Below are positions 1-8,053 of a stretch of DNA of 48,877 nucleotides, piece after piece (position 1 is the first letter of the stretch; every line of letters starts with the position of its first letter). This DNA is from Thermostichus vulcanus str. 'Rupite' (GTDB taxonomy: Bacteria; Cyanobacteriota; Cyanobacteriia; Thermostichales; Thermostichaceae). The stretch is taken from NCBI RefSeq assembly GCF_022848905.1, contig NZ_JAFIRA010000027.1, positions 1-48,877 of the forward strand, in the 5' to 3' direction. The notes under the pieces are model-generated. The model was not told where the DNA came from. It worked only from the letters and a program-made list of their open reading frames with translations, and did not search any database. The translations under genes and the position numbers were made by a program.

Positions 1-361
1 AGAATAAGACAAGATCTAGAGAAGAAGAATCTAGGGAGGAATTCAGGAACAATCCGAGGTGGGAAGAGGGAAAGAGTTGGAAGAGCCAATTGAACAACCT
101 GCATTTGCTGATTGAGCCTTGGAACTAGTTGAGCAATCTTGCGAGTTGGTTGAGAGTTTATACTATTCCTGAACTATCGATAGGTCTATCTCGACTCATC
201 GAGAAGTTAAATTCATCCCGATGGCCTTGGATGTCTACCTCAATCCTGTTCTCCTCTGCCTAGAGTGACAAAAGAGGCGTAATTGGTTGGCGTTCTAGGG
301 TTCGGGTTGGGATCTCTCCCGGAGGCAGGCACCAGTGGGCCAATCCAACCCTTCTCAGGAT
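1..361. other. left edge, no gene recognised
   Basis: I see no convincing gene. The first 100 bases are purine-rich. The third forward frame is open from base 3 to a stop at 126..128 and could be the tail of a gene cut by the window edge, but I do not recognise its 41 residues. A short hairpin lies at 189..204: TCTCGA, loop CTCA, TCGAGA. It has no U-run on either strand, so I do not call it a terminator. The rest is the downstream region of the minus-strand gene ending at 362. Confidence 0.4.
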
Positions 362-1432
362 CTACTGTTCAGTAATGGTGACGTTAAAGCCCTGACTTTT
401 AAGAGTTTCGGCGTGATAACGGGCATATTCCAATTGCTCAAAAGCCGCCAACTGCACAAACTTCTGGCCGTCCACATCCTTCACAAAGGCCCCCTCGGCA
501 ACTTGCCGAGCCCGCGCCAAGCTCTCATCCCCCAAATAGGTGGTCAAAACCAAGAAGGTTCCCTCCCCCCGATTCGGCCCGAGGGAGTCCAAATGGCTAT
601 CGGTGGTGAGTAGAGAGGAGGTCACCGCCGGTTCAGCTTCCTGGGAGGGGCGCTCCAAAGTGGCGGCCAATTGCTCGACCATTCTTGGCTCTTGCTCAGC
701 AGAAGAGGCTGTATCCGTAAGCGAGGCCAGATCCGTTTGCAAGCTATCCAATAGGTTGGGGGTGTTCTGCAGGGGGTCGATTTGCAAGTCCTGCAAATTG
801 GGGGTACTCGCCAACCCCAGTGCCAACCGACCGGGATCCCAACCGCCAGAATAGAACTCCTCCCCGACTGGGGTTTCCACTGGCCCCAACGGGATTAGGG
901 GCAACTGGGCCAAATTGACCTCGGTGGGGATCTCTGGCTCAGTGGTGGTGGGCAAACTGCTGGTCTGGGGAAGAGACAGTTCTTCTGGCCAAATCAGCCA
1001 CCGTACCCCAAACCCGATCCCGGCACAGGAGAGAGCCCACAGCAACAACACCACCCAGGGAGAAAAAACTCCGCCAGACGGTTGCGTCTCCTCAACCTCC
1101 AGATCCTCGACGACCTCTTGAATCAGCACGGGTGAAGAACGCTGAACCGAGGCACCTTGTTGCTTGGGCTGTCCAGGACGCTGGAATCGGCTTGGGTCAG
1201 GCGTGATCTGAGAAGGCATCGCATTCAGAGAAGGGGAAGTGGCCGTTCGCTGCAGACGTTGCCAGAGGCGAAACCGCTCCAATTCCTGCAGTATATCCAG
1301 ATGCATCTGAGCCAGAGCTTGCTGAAGCGAGAGGTGAGGCATAGGTTGCGCCTGCTGCCGAGATGAAGGCGGACTCAGAGCCGGTCGACCGAAGGATCGG
1401 GTCGCGTCTAAAGGGGAAGAGGAAGGACTCAT
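362..1432 (-). CDS. membrane protein with C-terminal SPOR-like domain
   Basis: 356 residues. The N-terminal 120 residues are polar, rich in Gln, Pro and Ser, and probably cytoplasmic. One membrane helix follows at about 124-147, then a Pro/Glu/Leu-rich linker of about 150 residues. The last 60 residues resemble a SPOR fold: LVLTTYLGDESLARARQVAE, then FVQLAAFEQLEYARYHAETL and the ending FNVTITEQ. SPOR domains bind glycan strands lacking stem peptides, usually at division septa, so a role in envelope or division is plausible but inferred. The ATG at 1432 is the first start of the frame. It is separated by 158 bp from the next upstream minus-strand gene. The linker is not conserved enough for me to name a closer family. 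Confidence 0.6.
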   Translation of the reverse strand: MSPSSSPLDATRSFGRPALSPPSSRQQAQPMPHLSLQQALAQMHLDILQELERFRLWQRLQRTATSPSLNAMPSQITPDPSRFQRPGQPKQQGASVQRSSPVLIQEVVEDLEVEETQPSGGVFSPWVVLLLWALSCAGIGFGVRWLIWPEELSLPQTSSLPTTTEPEIPTEVNLAQLPLIPLGPVETPVGEEFYSGGWDPGRLALGLASTPNLQDLQIDPLQNTPNLLDSLQTDLASLTDTASSAEQEPRMVEQLAATLERPSQEAEPAVTSSLLTTDSHLDSLGPNRGEGTFLVLTTYLGDESLARARQVAEGAFVKDVDGQKFVQLAAFEQLEYARYHAETLKSQGFNVTITEQ

Positions 1433-1590
1433 AAACAGCCCATGCTCGATAAATAGATGAAATAGATGGAAGAATCAGGGGTCAGCAATCTGTGCCCAAT
1501 CTAGGAATGCAGCCGGAAATAGCTTAACAGGAGAGTCCACCCGTAGCGAAGGGTTACTCTATCACCATGCCACAGACCGCCATTCCTCTT

Positions 1591-2235
1591 CTAGGGCTTT
1601 GCCGCAAGGTAGAGGGCGCGTACATCCGCTGGTAAGTACTGAAACAGAATCTGGCGAGCAGAAACCACAATGGCATCCACCTCTTCAGGGGCCAGGAAAT
1701 ATCCGTCAGCCTTGAGCTGGGCAGCGATACGGGCGGGTGACCAGCCAAAACGATCCCGCAACAGCAGAATGAAACGCATATCCCCTGGCAAGGTTTCTAG
1801 GCCAGTGGTTAAGTAACAGGCTAAGGCGGGGGAGAGATAGGGTTGGGCTGGTTCAGGGGCTTCTTCCAAAGCTATGCCGACAAAAGAATGCGCCAGTTCT
1901 CGGGTTTGATCTGCCAGCCAGAGTTTGAGAGTAGGCTCCGGTGCAACCTCAGCCTCGGGATCCCCACTCAAGAGACTGTTGGCATCCAGACGTTGCAGGC
2001 GCGGATAGAGCCGCAGCCACACCTGCTCTCGACAAGCAGCCCACTGCTCCGGCGACACCTGCTCCGCGATCACCCCATCCACCCAGCTGCAGTAGCGGCA
2101 AAATAGGCAGATAAAATAGCGAGCCACCTCCGGCTGCTGCTGAAACGCTCTGAGCAAGTCCAGATCGCTGTAATGGGCCACCCCCCGCACGATGGAGGCC
2201 CCACATTCCGGCCAGACAGCTACCGCTTCACTCAT
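1591..2235 (-). CDS. sigma-70-like helix-turn-helix protein
   Basis: 214 residues from the ATG at 2235. The frame stays open upstream into cobD, but that part is only the antisense shadow of cobD, and the 2235 start leaves a normal 38-bp spacer. The C-terminal part (about residues 145-205) resembles sigma-70 region 4: LETLPGDMRFILLLRDRFGW, then SPARIAAQLKADGYFLAPEE. The N-terminal part has FICLFCRYCSW, with three cysteines in a CxxCxxC spacing. No clear region 2 is visible, so it may be a degenerate or group-3/4 sigma-like regulator instead of a working sigma factor. It probably shares a transcript with cobD and possibly hup, although no functional tie is evident. Confidence 0.5.
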   Translation of the reverse strand: MSEAVAVWPECGASIVRGVAHYSDLDLLRAFQQQPEVARYFICLFCRYCSWVDGVIAEQVSPEQWAACREQVWLRLYPRLQRLDANSLLSGDPEAEVAPEPTLKLWLADQTRELAHSFVGIALEEAPEPAQPYLSPALACYLTTGLETLPGDMRFILLLRDRFGWSPARIAAQLKADGYFLAPEEVDAIVVSARQILFQYLPADVRALYLAAKP

Positions 2236-2273
2236 CGGGATCCCTGACTCAGGAGGTTTGAAGCTCAATGCCT

Positions 2274-3437
2274 CTAGCCATTTTCCAGTATTTCCCGACA
2301 GGCGGATAGCAACTGGTCTTGCTCGGGCAGGGTACGCAGGCCGATACGCAAATAAGGATCCCCCAACTCCGGGAAACTGCGGCAGTCCCGCACCAATAGC
2401 CGATACCGTTGTAGCAGGGCCCGCTGGATTTGGGTTGCCGAACCCGGGCAGCGCACCAGCACAAAGTTGGCTTGACTGGGCCAGGGATCCCAGCCTGGCA
2501 GGGCTTGTAGCCCTTTGCGTAGGTGTTCCCGGGCAACGGGTAGCCACGCCAAGGTGCGCTGACGAAAGGGTTTATCTGCCAAAGCCGCCTCCACCGCCAC
2601 CGATGCTAAGCCATTAACACTCCAGGGATCCCGCCAACGCTGCCAGCGCCGCCAATGGTCCGGGTGTCCGACGGCAAAGCCAATGCGCAACCCTGGCAGA
2701 GTATAAAACTTGGTCAAGGAGCGAATCACCACCGTATTGGGATGATCCGCTAGGTAAGGGATCAGCGTTTGGCTTAGGGCTTGCCTTGCTCCCACCTCTG
2801 CACCAGGCTCTTCTGCATCAGGCTGAGGCAGATCTTCGGGATCGTCCTGCGGCAGAAAGTCCATAAAGGCTTCATCCACCATCACCTGCTGAAACTGGGG
2901 CAGCAGGTCCAGAATTTCTGGTCGGGATGCCAACCCACCGCTGGGATTATGGGGGTTGTTCAGCCACAGTATCCGCCCTGCCGGGTTACTGCCCGATTGC
3001 CGAAGCAGCTCTGCCAAGCCTAGGGATCCCTGTTCATTTGGAAAAGGGTACCTCAAGGGCTTGATCACCGCTCCTGCCGCCCAGAGGGCCCGCTCATAGT
3101 CCCCAAAGGCAGGCTTGAGTAACCATACCTCTCCCCCTTGGGCATCTCGCGCCGCCCAGGTGAGCAACTCTGCTGCCCCGTTGCCCACGCAGATCCAATC
3201 GGGATCAACCCTCCAATGTTCAGCTAGCCGAGTGCGCAGCCGCCGATAGTCAGGGTCTGGGTAGCAGCTGATGGCAACCGGATCCGGCTCAGACAAAGCT
3301 TTGCCCAGGGCCTGCAAAACCGACTGCGGTGGGCCAAGTGGGTTCAAATTAGCTGAGAAATCAAGAATATCGCTGGGAGAACAGCCAGCAACAGCTGCTC
3401 CCCAAGCGCGATTGCCACCATGCTGAGGCCAAGACAT
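2274..3437 (-). CDS. cobD: L-threonine-O-3-phosphate decarboxylase CobD
   Basis: 387 residues; PLP-dependent class I/II aminotransferase fold. In cobalamin-type cofactor synthesis CobD decarboxylates threonine phosphate to aminopropanol phosphate, which joins the corrin ring to the lower-ligand loop. Visible motifs are the substrate loop DFSANLNPLGPP (about 26-37), NNPHNPSGG (160-168), VDEAFMDF (187-194) and the PLP-binding lysine in SLTKFYTLPGLRIGF (Lys243). A histidinol-phosphate aminotransferase would look similar. The N-terminal FSANxNPLG loop and absence of his genes beside it favour CobD. A 20-residue acidic insert, rich in Asp, Glu and Pro, lies at about 197-216. The ATG at 3437 matches the usual MSxPxHGGN start of the family. 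Confidence 0.85.
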   Translation of the reverse strand: MSWPQHGGNRAWGAAVAGCSPSDILDFSANLNPLGPPQSVLQALGKALSEPDPVAISCYPDPDYRRLRTRLAEHWRVDPDWICVGNGAAELLTWAARDAQGGEVWLLKPAFGDYERALWAAGAVIKPLRYPFPNEQGSLGLAELLRQSGSNPAGRILWLNNPHNPSGGLASRPEILDLLPQFQQVMVDEAFMDFLPQDDPEDLPQPDAEEPGAEVGARQALSQTLIPYLADHPNTVVIRSLTKFYTLPGLRIGFAVGHPDHWRRWQRWRDPWSVNGLASVAVEAALADKPFRQRTLAWLPVAREHLRKGLQALPGWDPWPSQANFVLVRCPGSATQIQRALLQRYRLLVRDCRSFPELGDPYLRIGLRTLPEQDQLLSACREILENG

Positions 3438-3540
3438 GCCTTGAGAAGGGATCCCTACCCAGATCTAGCTTTGCCCCGCAACCCAATCATGACTCCCCAG
3501 GTTGCACGCAGTTGGATCCCGCTAGAGTGCCATAGGCCTA

Positions 3541-3846
3541 TCAAGACTTCACGCCCGCCACTGCGTCGCGGAAAGATTTGCCTGCAGTAAAAGCAGGGAC
3601 AATACTTTCTGGGATCAACATTTTCTGGTTGGTTTTCGGGTTGCGGCCTTCCCGTTCTTTTCGCTTACGGGCCTCAAAGGAGCCAAAGCCCACCAGGGTC
3701 ACCTTCCCTTTTGGCTCACCATGTTCATCGCGGGAGGCGACCTCTTCAACGATGATCTCCAGTGCTGCCGAAATGACAGCATCAGCTTCCTTTTTGGTCA
3801 CATTAGCGCGATGAGCGACGGCATCAACAAGCTCTGCCTTGTTCAT
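3541..3846 (-). CDS. hup: HU-family nucleoid DNA-binding protein
   Basis: 101 residues starting MNKAELVDAVA. The frame is open 52 codons further upstream, but the ATG at 3846 is preceded by GAGGAG at good spacing and matches the family start, so I reject the longer form. The helical dimerisation half covers residues 1-45. The beta-arm carries GRNPKTNQKMLIPES, with the conserved GRNP at the arm tip, and FTAGKSFRDAV closes the fold. HU is normally about 90 residues; here an insertion DEHGEPKGK at about 48-56 lengthens the turn before the beta-sheet. HU bends DNA without sequence specificity, compacting the nucleoid and helping replication and recombination. The leader of about 230 bp to the PBP2 terminator suggests its own promoter. 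Confidence 0.93.
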   Translation of the reverse strand: MNKAELVDAVAHRANVTKKEADAVISAALEIIVEEVASRDEHGEPKGKVTLVGFGSFEARKRKEREGRNPKTNQKMLIPESIVPAFTAGKSFRDAVAGVKS

Positions 3847-4073
3847 CCTGATCTCCTCATGATTAGGCAATAGGGTTGGATCGTCCTCCGAACAACGCAG
3901 AGCGTCATTGCCTTGCGGCACGCTCGCGCTATCGGTTTGTGGGAACGGAGCCTGCCCTGCAACTGGCAAGATTGTGGCAGTTCGACTCCAAATCACTGAC
4001 ATATTCTACAGCTAAGTTAGGGCAGAAGCCTCTTGGGGAACGGGTTTTCGAGCCTCTTAATGTGCTTTTGGGC

Positions 4074-4102
4074 AAAAAAGAGTCTCTGTTTGAGAGATTT
4101 TA
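4074..4102 (-). terminator. intrinsic terminator downstream of mrdA
   Basis: Read on the minus strand: stem TCTCT, loop CAAAC, stem AGAGA, then CTC and a run of six T. It lies about 50 bp after the mrdA stop. On the plus strand the hairpin is followed by ATTTTA, so it may also work weakly the other way. The stem is only 5 bp and A/T-rich for a stem, so efficiency is uncertain. Confidence 0.5.
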
Positions 4103-4115
4103 TACCGATCTGGCC

Positions 4116-4143
4116 TGGATCCCACGGAAAATGCTGGGATCCA
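4116..4143. repeat. inverted pair of GGATCC palindromes
   Basis: TGGATCCCA at 4116..4124 and TGGGATCCA at 4135..4143 form a perfect 9-bp inverted repeat around a 10-nt loop, 7 bp after the mrdA stop. Each arm is itself a HIP-like element. It could fold as an RNA hairpin and protect or terminate the mrdA transcript. Confidence 0.6.
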
Positions 4144-4149
4144 GACGGA

Positions 4150-6015
4150 TCAAGACTCTGGCTGGAAATAAGCCCGCATCACCTCCCGAAAGACCGGAGC
4201 CGCCTGAGCACCGCCCCCACCGCCACTATTCTCCAAGAACACCACCACCACCAGCTCCGGCTGGTCATAGGGGGCATAGCCGACAAACCAAGCGTGGGAG
4301 CGTCGGGGCGGGTCTTCTGCTGTGCCGGTTTTGCCTGCTGTCGGGGGGAACCCTGGCCCTAAGTTGGCATTGCCACCCGTGCCGTAGACCACCACATCCC
4401 GCAGTCCCTGCTGCAAAATTTGGAGCGTTGCTGCAGACATGCCCACCGGCTGGCGCAGGGGCACTGGGTTTTCGGGGATCACTTGCTGCGAGAGTAAGGG
4501 GCGTACCCGCCAACCCCCATTGGCCACTGCTGCTGTGACTATCGCCATCTGTAAAGGTGTAGCCGTAACAAACCCCTGGCCGATGGACATATTGACCGTA
4601 TCGCCCACATACCAGGGTTCCCGCCAGTGCCGTTGTTTCCAATCGACATCCGGGACTAGACCAAGAGCTTCCCCCTTCAAGCCGATCCCCGTCGGTTGAC
4701 CCAGCCCAAACCGACGCGACCATTCCTGTAAGGGGCCGACTTTGGTGCCGAGGGCAATTTGATAGAAGAATGTGTCGCTACTGTAGGCCATGGCCTGCCG
4801 GTAGTTGAGCCGCCCAAACCCAGCCCGGTTCCAATCCCAAAAGCGCCACCCCCCCACCTGAATATAGGCCGTTGTTTGCAGCACGGTACCCGGTGGAAAG
4901 ACTCCCGACTCAATCCCAGCGGCCGTGGTGATGATCTTGTAGGTGCTAGCAGGGGCATAAGCCCGCAGGCCTCGGTTGAGGAAGGGAAATTCCTGCTGCT
5001 GTAGAGCGTCCCACTGGGCTTGGGTGATGCGACTGGAAAACAGGTTGGGATCAAAGGTGGGATAACTGGCCATGGCCAGGATCGACCCATCGCGGGGATC
5101 CATGGCAACCACTGCCCCTTTGCGATTGGCTAGAGCTTGTTCCGCCACCTGCTGGAGGCGCACATCAAGGGTGAGTTGTAGGGTTTTCCCCGGTTGGGGC
5201 GCCTGTTCCCCCAGCACCCGCAACACTTCCCCCATCGCGTCCACTTCCACCTGGCGCCCCCCCCACTGGCCACGCAGATGGGGCTCAAACAATTCCTCTG
5301 CTCCCATTAAGCCAACGATATCCCCCAGCCGATAGTCGGGATTGGCTCGGAGTTGTTCTTGCGGGATCTCGCCGGTGTAGCCGAGCACATGGGCAGCCAA
5401 GTCGCCATGGGGATAGAACCGTATGGCCTCGGCCTCCACCATCACTCCCGGCAGCTCGCGGCTCATCTCCTCCAGTTGAATCACCACTTGCGGGCTGGCG
5501 TTGCGCAGGATGCGGACTGGAAAAGGGGAACGATATCCCGCCTGTTCTAACTTTTGTTCAATTTCTTCCGGGGCAATTTGCAGGTACTGAGCCAAGGTCG
5601 GGATCATCTCCTGCCAGCGTTGCCGCGACTGCACCAGCGGCCAGAGAAAGACCGAGTGGGACAATTGGCTCCCCGCCAGCAGCACACCATTGCGATCGAC
5701 GATGCGACCGCGTTCCGGCGGCTGGGGAAACAACCGGATGCGGTTGGTATCGGCCAGCTGCCGATAATACTGGGTTTGTACCAGCTGAATATAGGCCAAC
5801 CGGGATCCCAAACCTGCCACAATCAACAGGCTGGTCAGCAATAGCAACACAAGAGCTCGATAGTTCTGTCCGACGGTTTTGACCGGCGGGGATCCCTGCC
5901 AATGGGAGGTGCGGGTCTCCAGTTGCGGAGAGAGAATAACCCGACACGGGGTACGAGGGCTGGAATGGGGAGAAAACAAGGTTTTTGGGTTGCCGACAGG
6001 GTAGAGTTTGGCCAT
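4150..6015 (-). CDS. mrdA: penicillin-binding protein 2 (elongasome transpeptidase)
   Basis: 621 residues. This class B PBP cross-links peptidoglycan stem peptides during cell elongation, working with RodA and MreBCD in the periplasm. One membrane anchor lies at about 51-70, a dimerisation/pedestal domain at about 95-270, and the transpeptidase domain at 295-615. The active-site motifs are STYK (nucleophile Ser357, Lys360), SSD (412-414) and KTGTAE (562-567). The GGGGGAQAAPVFREVM tail is typical of PBP2. The frame extends to a TTG at 6036; I prefer the ATG at 6015 (MAKLYPVG). The long basic cytoplasmic N-terminus before the anchor is unusual but occurs in cyanobacteria. It is divergent from the flippase gene, with about 98 bp between starts, so the promoters must share that space. 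Confidence 0.93.
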   Translation of the reverse strand: MAKLYPVGNPKTLFSPHSSPRTPCRVILSPQLETRTSHWQGSPPVKTVGQNYRALVLLLLTSLLIVAGLGSRLAYIQLVQTQYYRQLADTNRIRLFPQPPERGRIVDRNGVLLAGSQLSHSVFLWPLVQSRQRWQEMIPTLAQYLQIAPEEIEQKLEQAGYRSPFPVRILRNASPQVVIQLEEMSRELPGVMVEAEAIRFYPHGDLAAHVLGYTGEIPQEQLRANPDYRLGDIVGLMGAEELFEPHLRGQWGGRQVEVDAMGEVLRVLGEQAPQPGKTLQLTLDVRLQQVAEQALANRKGAVVAMDPRDGSILAMASYPTFDPNLFSSRITQAQWDALQQQEFPFLNRGLRAYAPASTYKIITTAAGIESGVFPPGTVLQTTAYIQVGGWRFWDWNRAGFGRLNYRQAMAYSSDTFFYQIALGTKVGPLQEWSRRFGLGQPTGIGLKGEALGLVPDVDWKQRHWREPWYVGDTVNMSIGQGFVTATPLQMAIVTAAVANGGWRVRPLLSQQVIPENPVPLRQPVGMSAATLQILQQGLRDVVVYGTGGNANLGPGFPPTAGKTGTAEDPPRRSHAWFVGYAPYDQPELVVVVFLENSGGGGGAQAAPVFREVMRAYFQPES

Positions 6016-6113
6016 GAGAACTTGCAAACTGCACAACCATACACAAACAGCACCGGATCCCCGGGCAGGTAGTCTCAGTATCGTTGCTCTCGGTGGGGTC
6101 GTCCAGGGGCACT

Positions 6114-7490
6114 ATGGATCGGCGAACTGATCCTGTCCTGCAGAAGCCGGAGGAGGATCGAGCTGGGCAACGACGACGGCTGCAGCAGGCTGCTTGGCTG
6201 ATGGTGGGCAATGGTCTCCGTCTGGGTCTGTCGGGGGCTTATTTCATCTTGCTGGCGCGGCTGTTGGGGCCAGAATCCTTTGGGGTGTTCTCCGCCATCT
6301 TAGCCTGTAGTAATCTTGCCGCTCCCTTCGGCTATTTTGGGCAATCGGAGCTGTTGATTCAACGCTTGAGTCATCGGGCGGTGGCGGTTGCCTATCCAGA
6401 CTCTGCGGCCGATGCTCCCAGAACCCTCAACTCTGGGGCAGTTGCAGTCGGTCCTAGTCTGTGGCTGGCAAGCTTGGGCTGTGGGGTAACAAGCCTACTG
6501 CTGTGGCCGCTGCTGAGCGTTTGGTTGGCGGGTACTCCGGCGCTGGTGGTGGGTTTGCTGCTGTCTGCGGATTTGTTCTTCATTGGGTTGCAGGAGGTGC
6601 AAAAGGGACAGTTGATCGGGCAGGAACGCACAGGCGGGGTGGCTCTGATCGATACCGGTATGGCTTTGGGCCGAGTCAGTGCGGTGTTGGTGGCAGTGGC
6701 CTTGGGGTGGGGATCCCTGGCGCAATGGTCTGTGGTGTATGGGTTGATGGTGTTGGCTGTGCTGCTGCTCACAGCTTGGGGTACGGGGTGCTGGGCACAG
6801 GAGACGGCGAACCTGCCTGGGGCTCTAAGTTGGCGAGAACTGCGGGAGCGGCTGACGGCGGGTTGGGACTTTGCGGTGGGGTTAGCGGCGGTCAAGACCT
6901 TCACCGATTTGGATAAGTTACTGTTGCCCCGGTTGGCCTCGGCAGCGGCGGCAGGTCTTTACAGTGCGGCCTATCGCCTGATTAACTTCTCCCAAACCCC
7001 AATGATTGCTCTGCTCACCAGCCACTTTGCCGAGATCTGTCGGCAAGGGCAAAAAGGGCTGCGTCACGCCTGGCGCTACGCCTGGCAACTGTTCCCTTGG
7101 GTGCTGGGGTACGGCAGCTTGGCCACGCTGGGGTTGGCGCTGGGATCCTACGGGATCCCTTGGGTGCTGGGATCCGCCTACCAAGAAACAGCCCTAATCC
7201 TGCGCTGGCTCAGCCCAGTGATTTTGCTAGAAGGGATCCACCTTTTGCTTTCTCACATGCTGACAGGAGCAGGGTTGCAGAAACCCCGTAGCCGCTTGCA
7301 ATTGCTAGCCCTTGGGCTGAATGGGGTGCTGAATGGGGTTTGGATCCCGATGTGGGGTTGGCGGGGGGCCGCATTAGCCACGCTGCTGTCAGAGGTGGCT
7401 TTGCTGCTAGCTTTGCTACTGCTGATTCGCAGACAGTTATCTCGCCAGAGATTATCTGCCCAGGAATCTGGCCCTAGGGGGTTTTGGTAA
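6114..7490 (+). CDS. oligosaccharide/lipid flippase (MOP superfamily, Wzx-like)
   Basis: 458 residues with about 12 predicted membrane segments. The first is WLMVGNGLRLGLSGAYFILL, followed by the loop ARLLGPESFGVFSAI, the signature of polysaccharide biosynthesis (PF01943/PF13440-like) flippases. These move undecaprenol-linked sugars across the inner membrane for surface polysaccharides. The track start is a TTG at 6084; the ATG at 6114 has AGGGG 4 bp upstream and is preferred. The C-terminal tail is basic (RRQLSRQRLSAQ). The last 17 bp overlap the end of the convergent FHA gene. No glycosyltransferases flank it, so the exact substrate is open. Its divergence from the cell-wall gene mrdA hints at an envelope role but does not prove one. 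Confidence 0.75.
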   Translation: MDRRTDPVLQKPEEDRAGQRRRLQQAAWLMVGNGLRLGLSGAYFILLARLLGPESFGVFSAILACSNLAAPFGYFGQSELLIQRLSHRAVAVAYPDSAADAPRTLNSGAVAVGPSLWLASLGCGVTSLLLWPLLSVWLAGTPALVVGLLLSADLFFIGLQEVQKGQLIGQERTGGVALIDTGMALGRVSAVLVAVALGWGSLAQWSVVYGLMVLAVLLLTAWGTGCWAQETANLPGALSWRELRERLTAGWDFAVGLAAVKTFTDLDKLLLPRLASAAAAGLYSAAYRLINFSQTPMIALLTSHFAEICRQGQKGLRHAWRYAWQLFPWVLGYGSLATLGLALGSYGIPWVLGSAYQETALILRWLSPVILLEGIHLLLSHMLTGAGLQKPRSRLQLLALGLNGVLNGVWIPMWGWRGAALATLLSEVALLLALLLLIRRQLSRQRLSAQESGPRGFW

Positions 7491-7839
7491 TTTTATAAGT
7501 TGCTTTGGCATCGGGACCGAAGGTGATCACATCCCCTGGCTTGAGCTGGTGAGCAGTCAGCTTTTGTCCGTTGATCAACAAGCCATTGGTGCTGGGTTTC
7601 CCCTCCAAGTCCCCATCCAGAATGCGGTAGCAGTACTCTCCCTCTTGATCGGCAGGAACCCGCAACAGCATGGCATGGTAGCGGGAGGCAAACTGGGAGT
7701 TGAGGCAAATGTCATTGGCTAAATCCCGACCGATGAAGTACTTTGAGGAGCCTAATACTTGGTCACGGCGACCATCCCGGTCTTCGACGACCAAGATGTG
7801 CTGGTGAGTGCTAGGGGAAGAAGGCACAGAATCGACCAT
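7474..7839 (-). CDS. FHA-domain phosphothreonine-binding protein
   Basis: 121 residues, almost all one forkhead-associated domain. The core is YFIGRDLANDICLNSQFASR then YHAML: GRD, ND and SRYHA are the classical phosphothreonine-pocket residues. STNGLLINGQKL and LKPGDVITFG complete the beta-sandwich. FHA proteins dock Thr-phosphorylated partners of Ser/Thr kinases; no kinase is encoded nearby. The domain starts at about residue 15 and runs to the end, so there is no room for an effector domain and it should act as an adaptor. The stop overlaps the 3' end of the flippase by 17 bp. The ATG at 7839 is preceded, 45 bp upstream, by a perfect inverted repeat that may be an operator. Confidence 0.88.
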   Translation of the reverse strand: MVDSVPSSPSTHQHILVVEDRDGRRDQVLGSSKYFIGRDLANDICLNSQFASRYHAMLLRVPADQEGEYCYRILDGDLEGKPSTNGLLINGQKLTAHQLKPGDVITFGPDAKATYKITKTP

Positions 7840-7883
7840 AATTCCGTTGCAAGTGCCAGTATCTAGACAAAGAAACGGGGCAA

Positions 7884-7901
7884 CGGTTCAAAACTGAACC
7901 G
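7884..7901. promoter_or_regulatory. 18-bp inverted repeat upstream of the FHA gene
   Basis: CGGTTCA, AAAC, TGAACCG: perfect 7-bp arms around 4 bp. Two more GGTTC half-sites follow directly at about 7902..7912 (GAACCGAACC on the plus strand). Clustered half-sites suggest a protein operator more than a terminator, because no U-run follows on the minus strand. The regulator is unknown. Confidence 0.4.
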
Positions 7902-8053
7902 AGAACCGAACCAATGGGTAAACTCCCTTGATCCTGTAGATAATTTTAGACATAGCCATCGTTCCATGCAGCACACTATACCTAACTTTAGCCTCCCTCT
8001 CGGCGCTGCTGCGCCTGCAAAATTACGGACAATGACCCACAAGGGGGTAAAAC

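Larger units (their letters stand above)
3847..4149. other. spacer between hup and mrdA
   Basis: 303 bp with no gene. From right to left on the minus strand it holds a GGATCC hairpin right after the mrdA stop, a terminator-like hairpin with T-run, and then the presumed hup promoter and leader. I could not fix a convincing -35/-10 pair for hup. Two overlapping forward reading frames here have no family resemblance and are antisense to hup and mrdA. Confidence 0.5.

Noticed and set aside
335-854. Overlapping forward ORFs of 92 and 104 residues
   Set aside because: They are antisense to the SPOR-like gene; composition and lack of family features show shadows.
2236-2547. 104-residue N-terminal extension of the sigma-like protein
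   Set aside because: It is read through cobD on the same strand in another frame; the ATG at 2235 gives normal spacing.
3847-4002. Long N-terminal extension of HU
   Set aside because: The ATG at 3846 has a good Shine-Dalgarno and matches the conserved HU start.
3876-4538. 220-residue forward ORF over the hup/mrdA region
   Set aside because: It lies antisense to mrdA and has Pro/His/Arg-rich composition typical of shadows.
6392-6904. 170-residue minus-strand ORF inside the flippase gene
   Set aside because: Antisense shadow; the flippase frame has membrane helices and family motifs.
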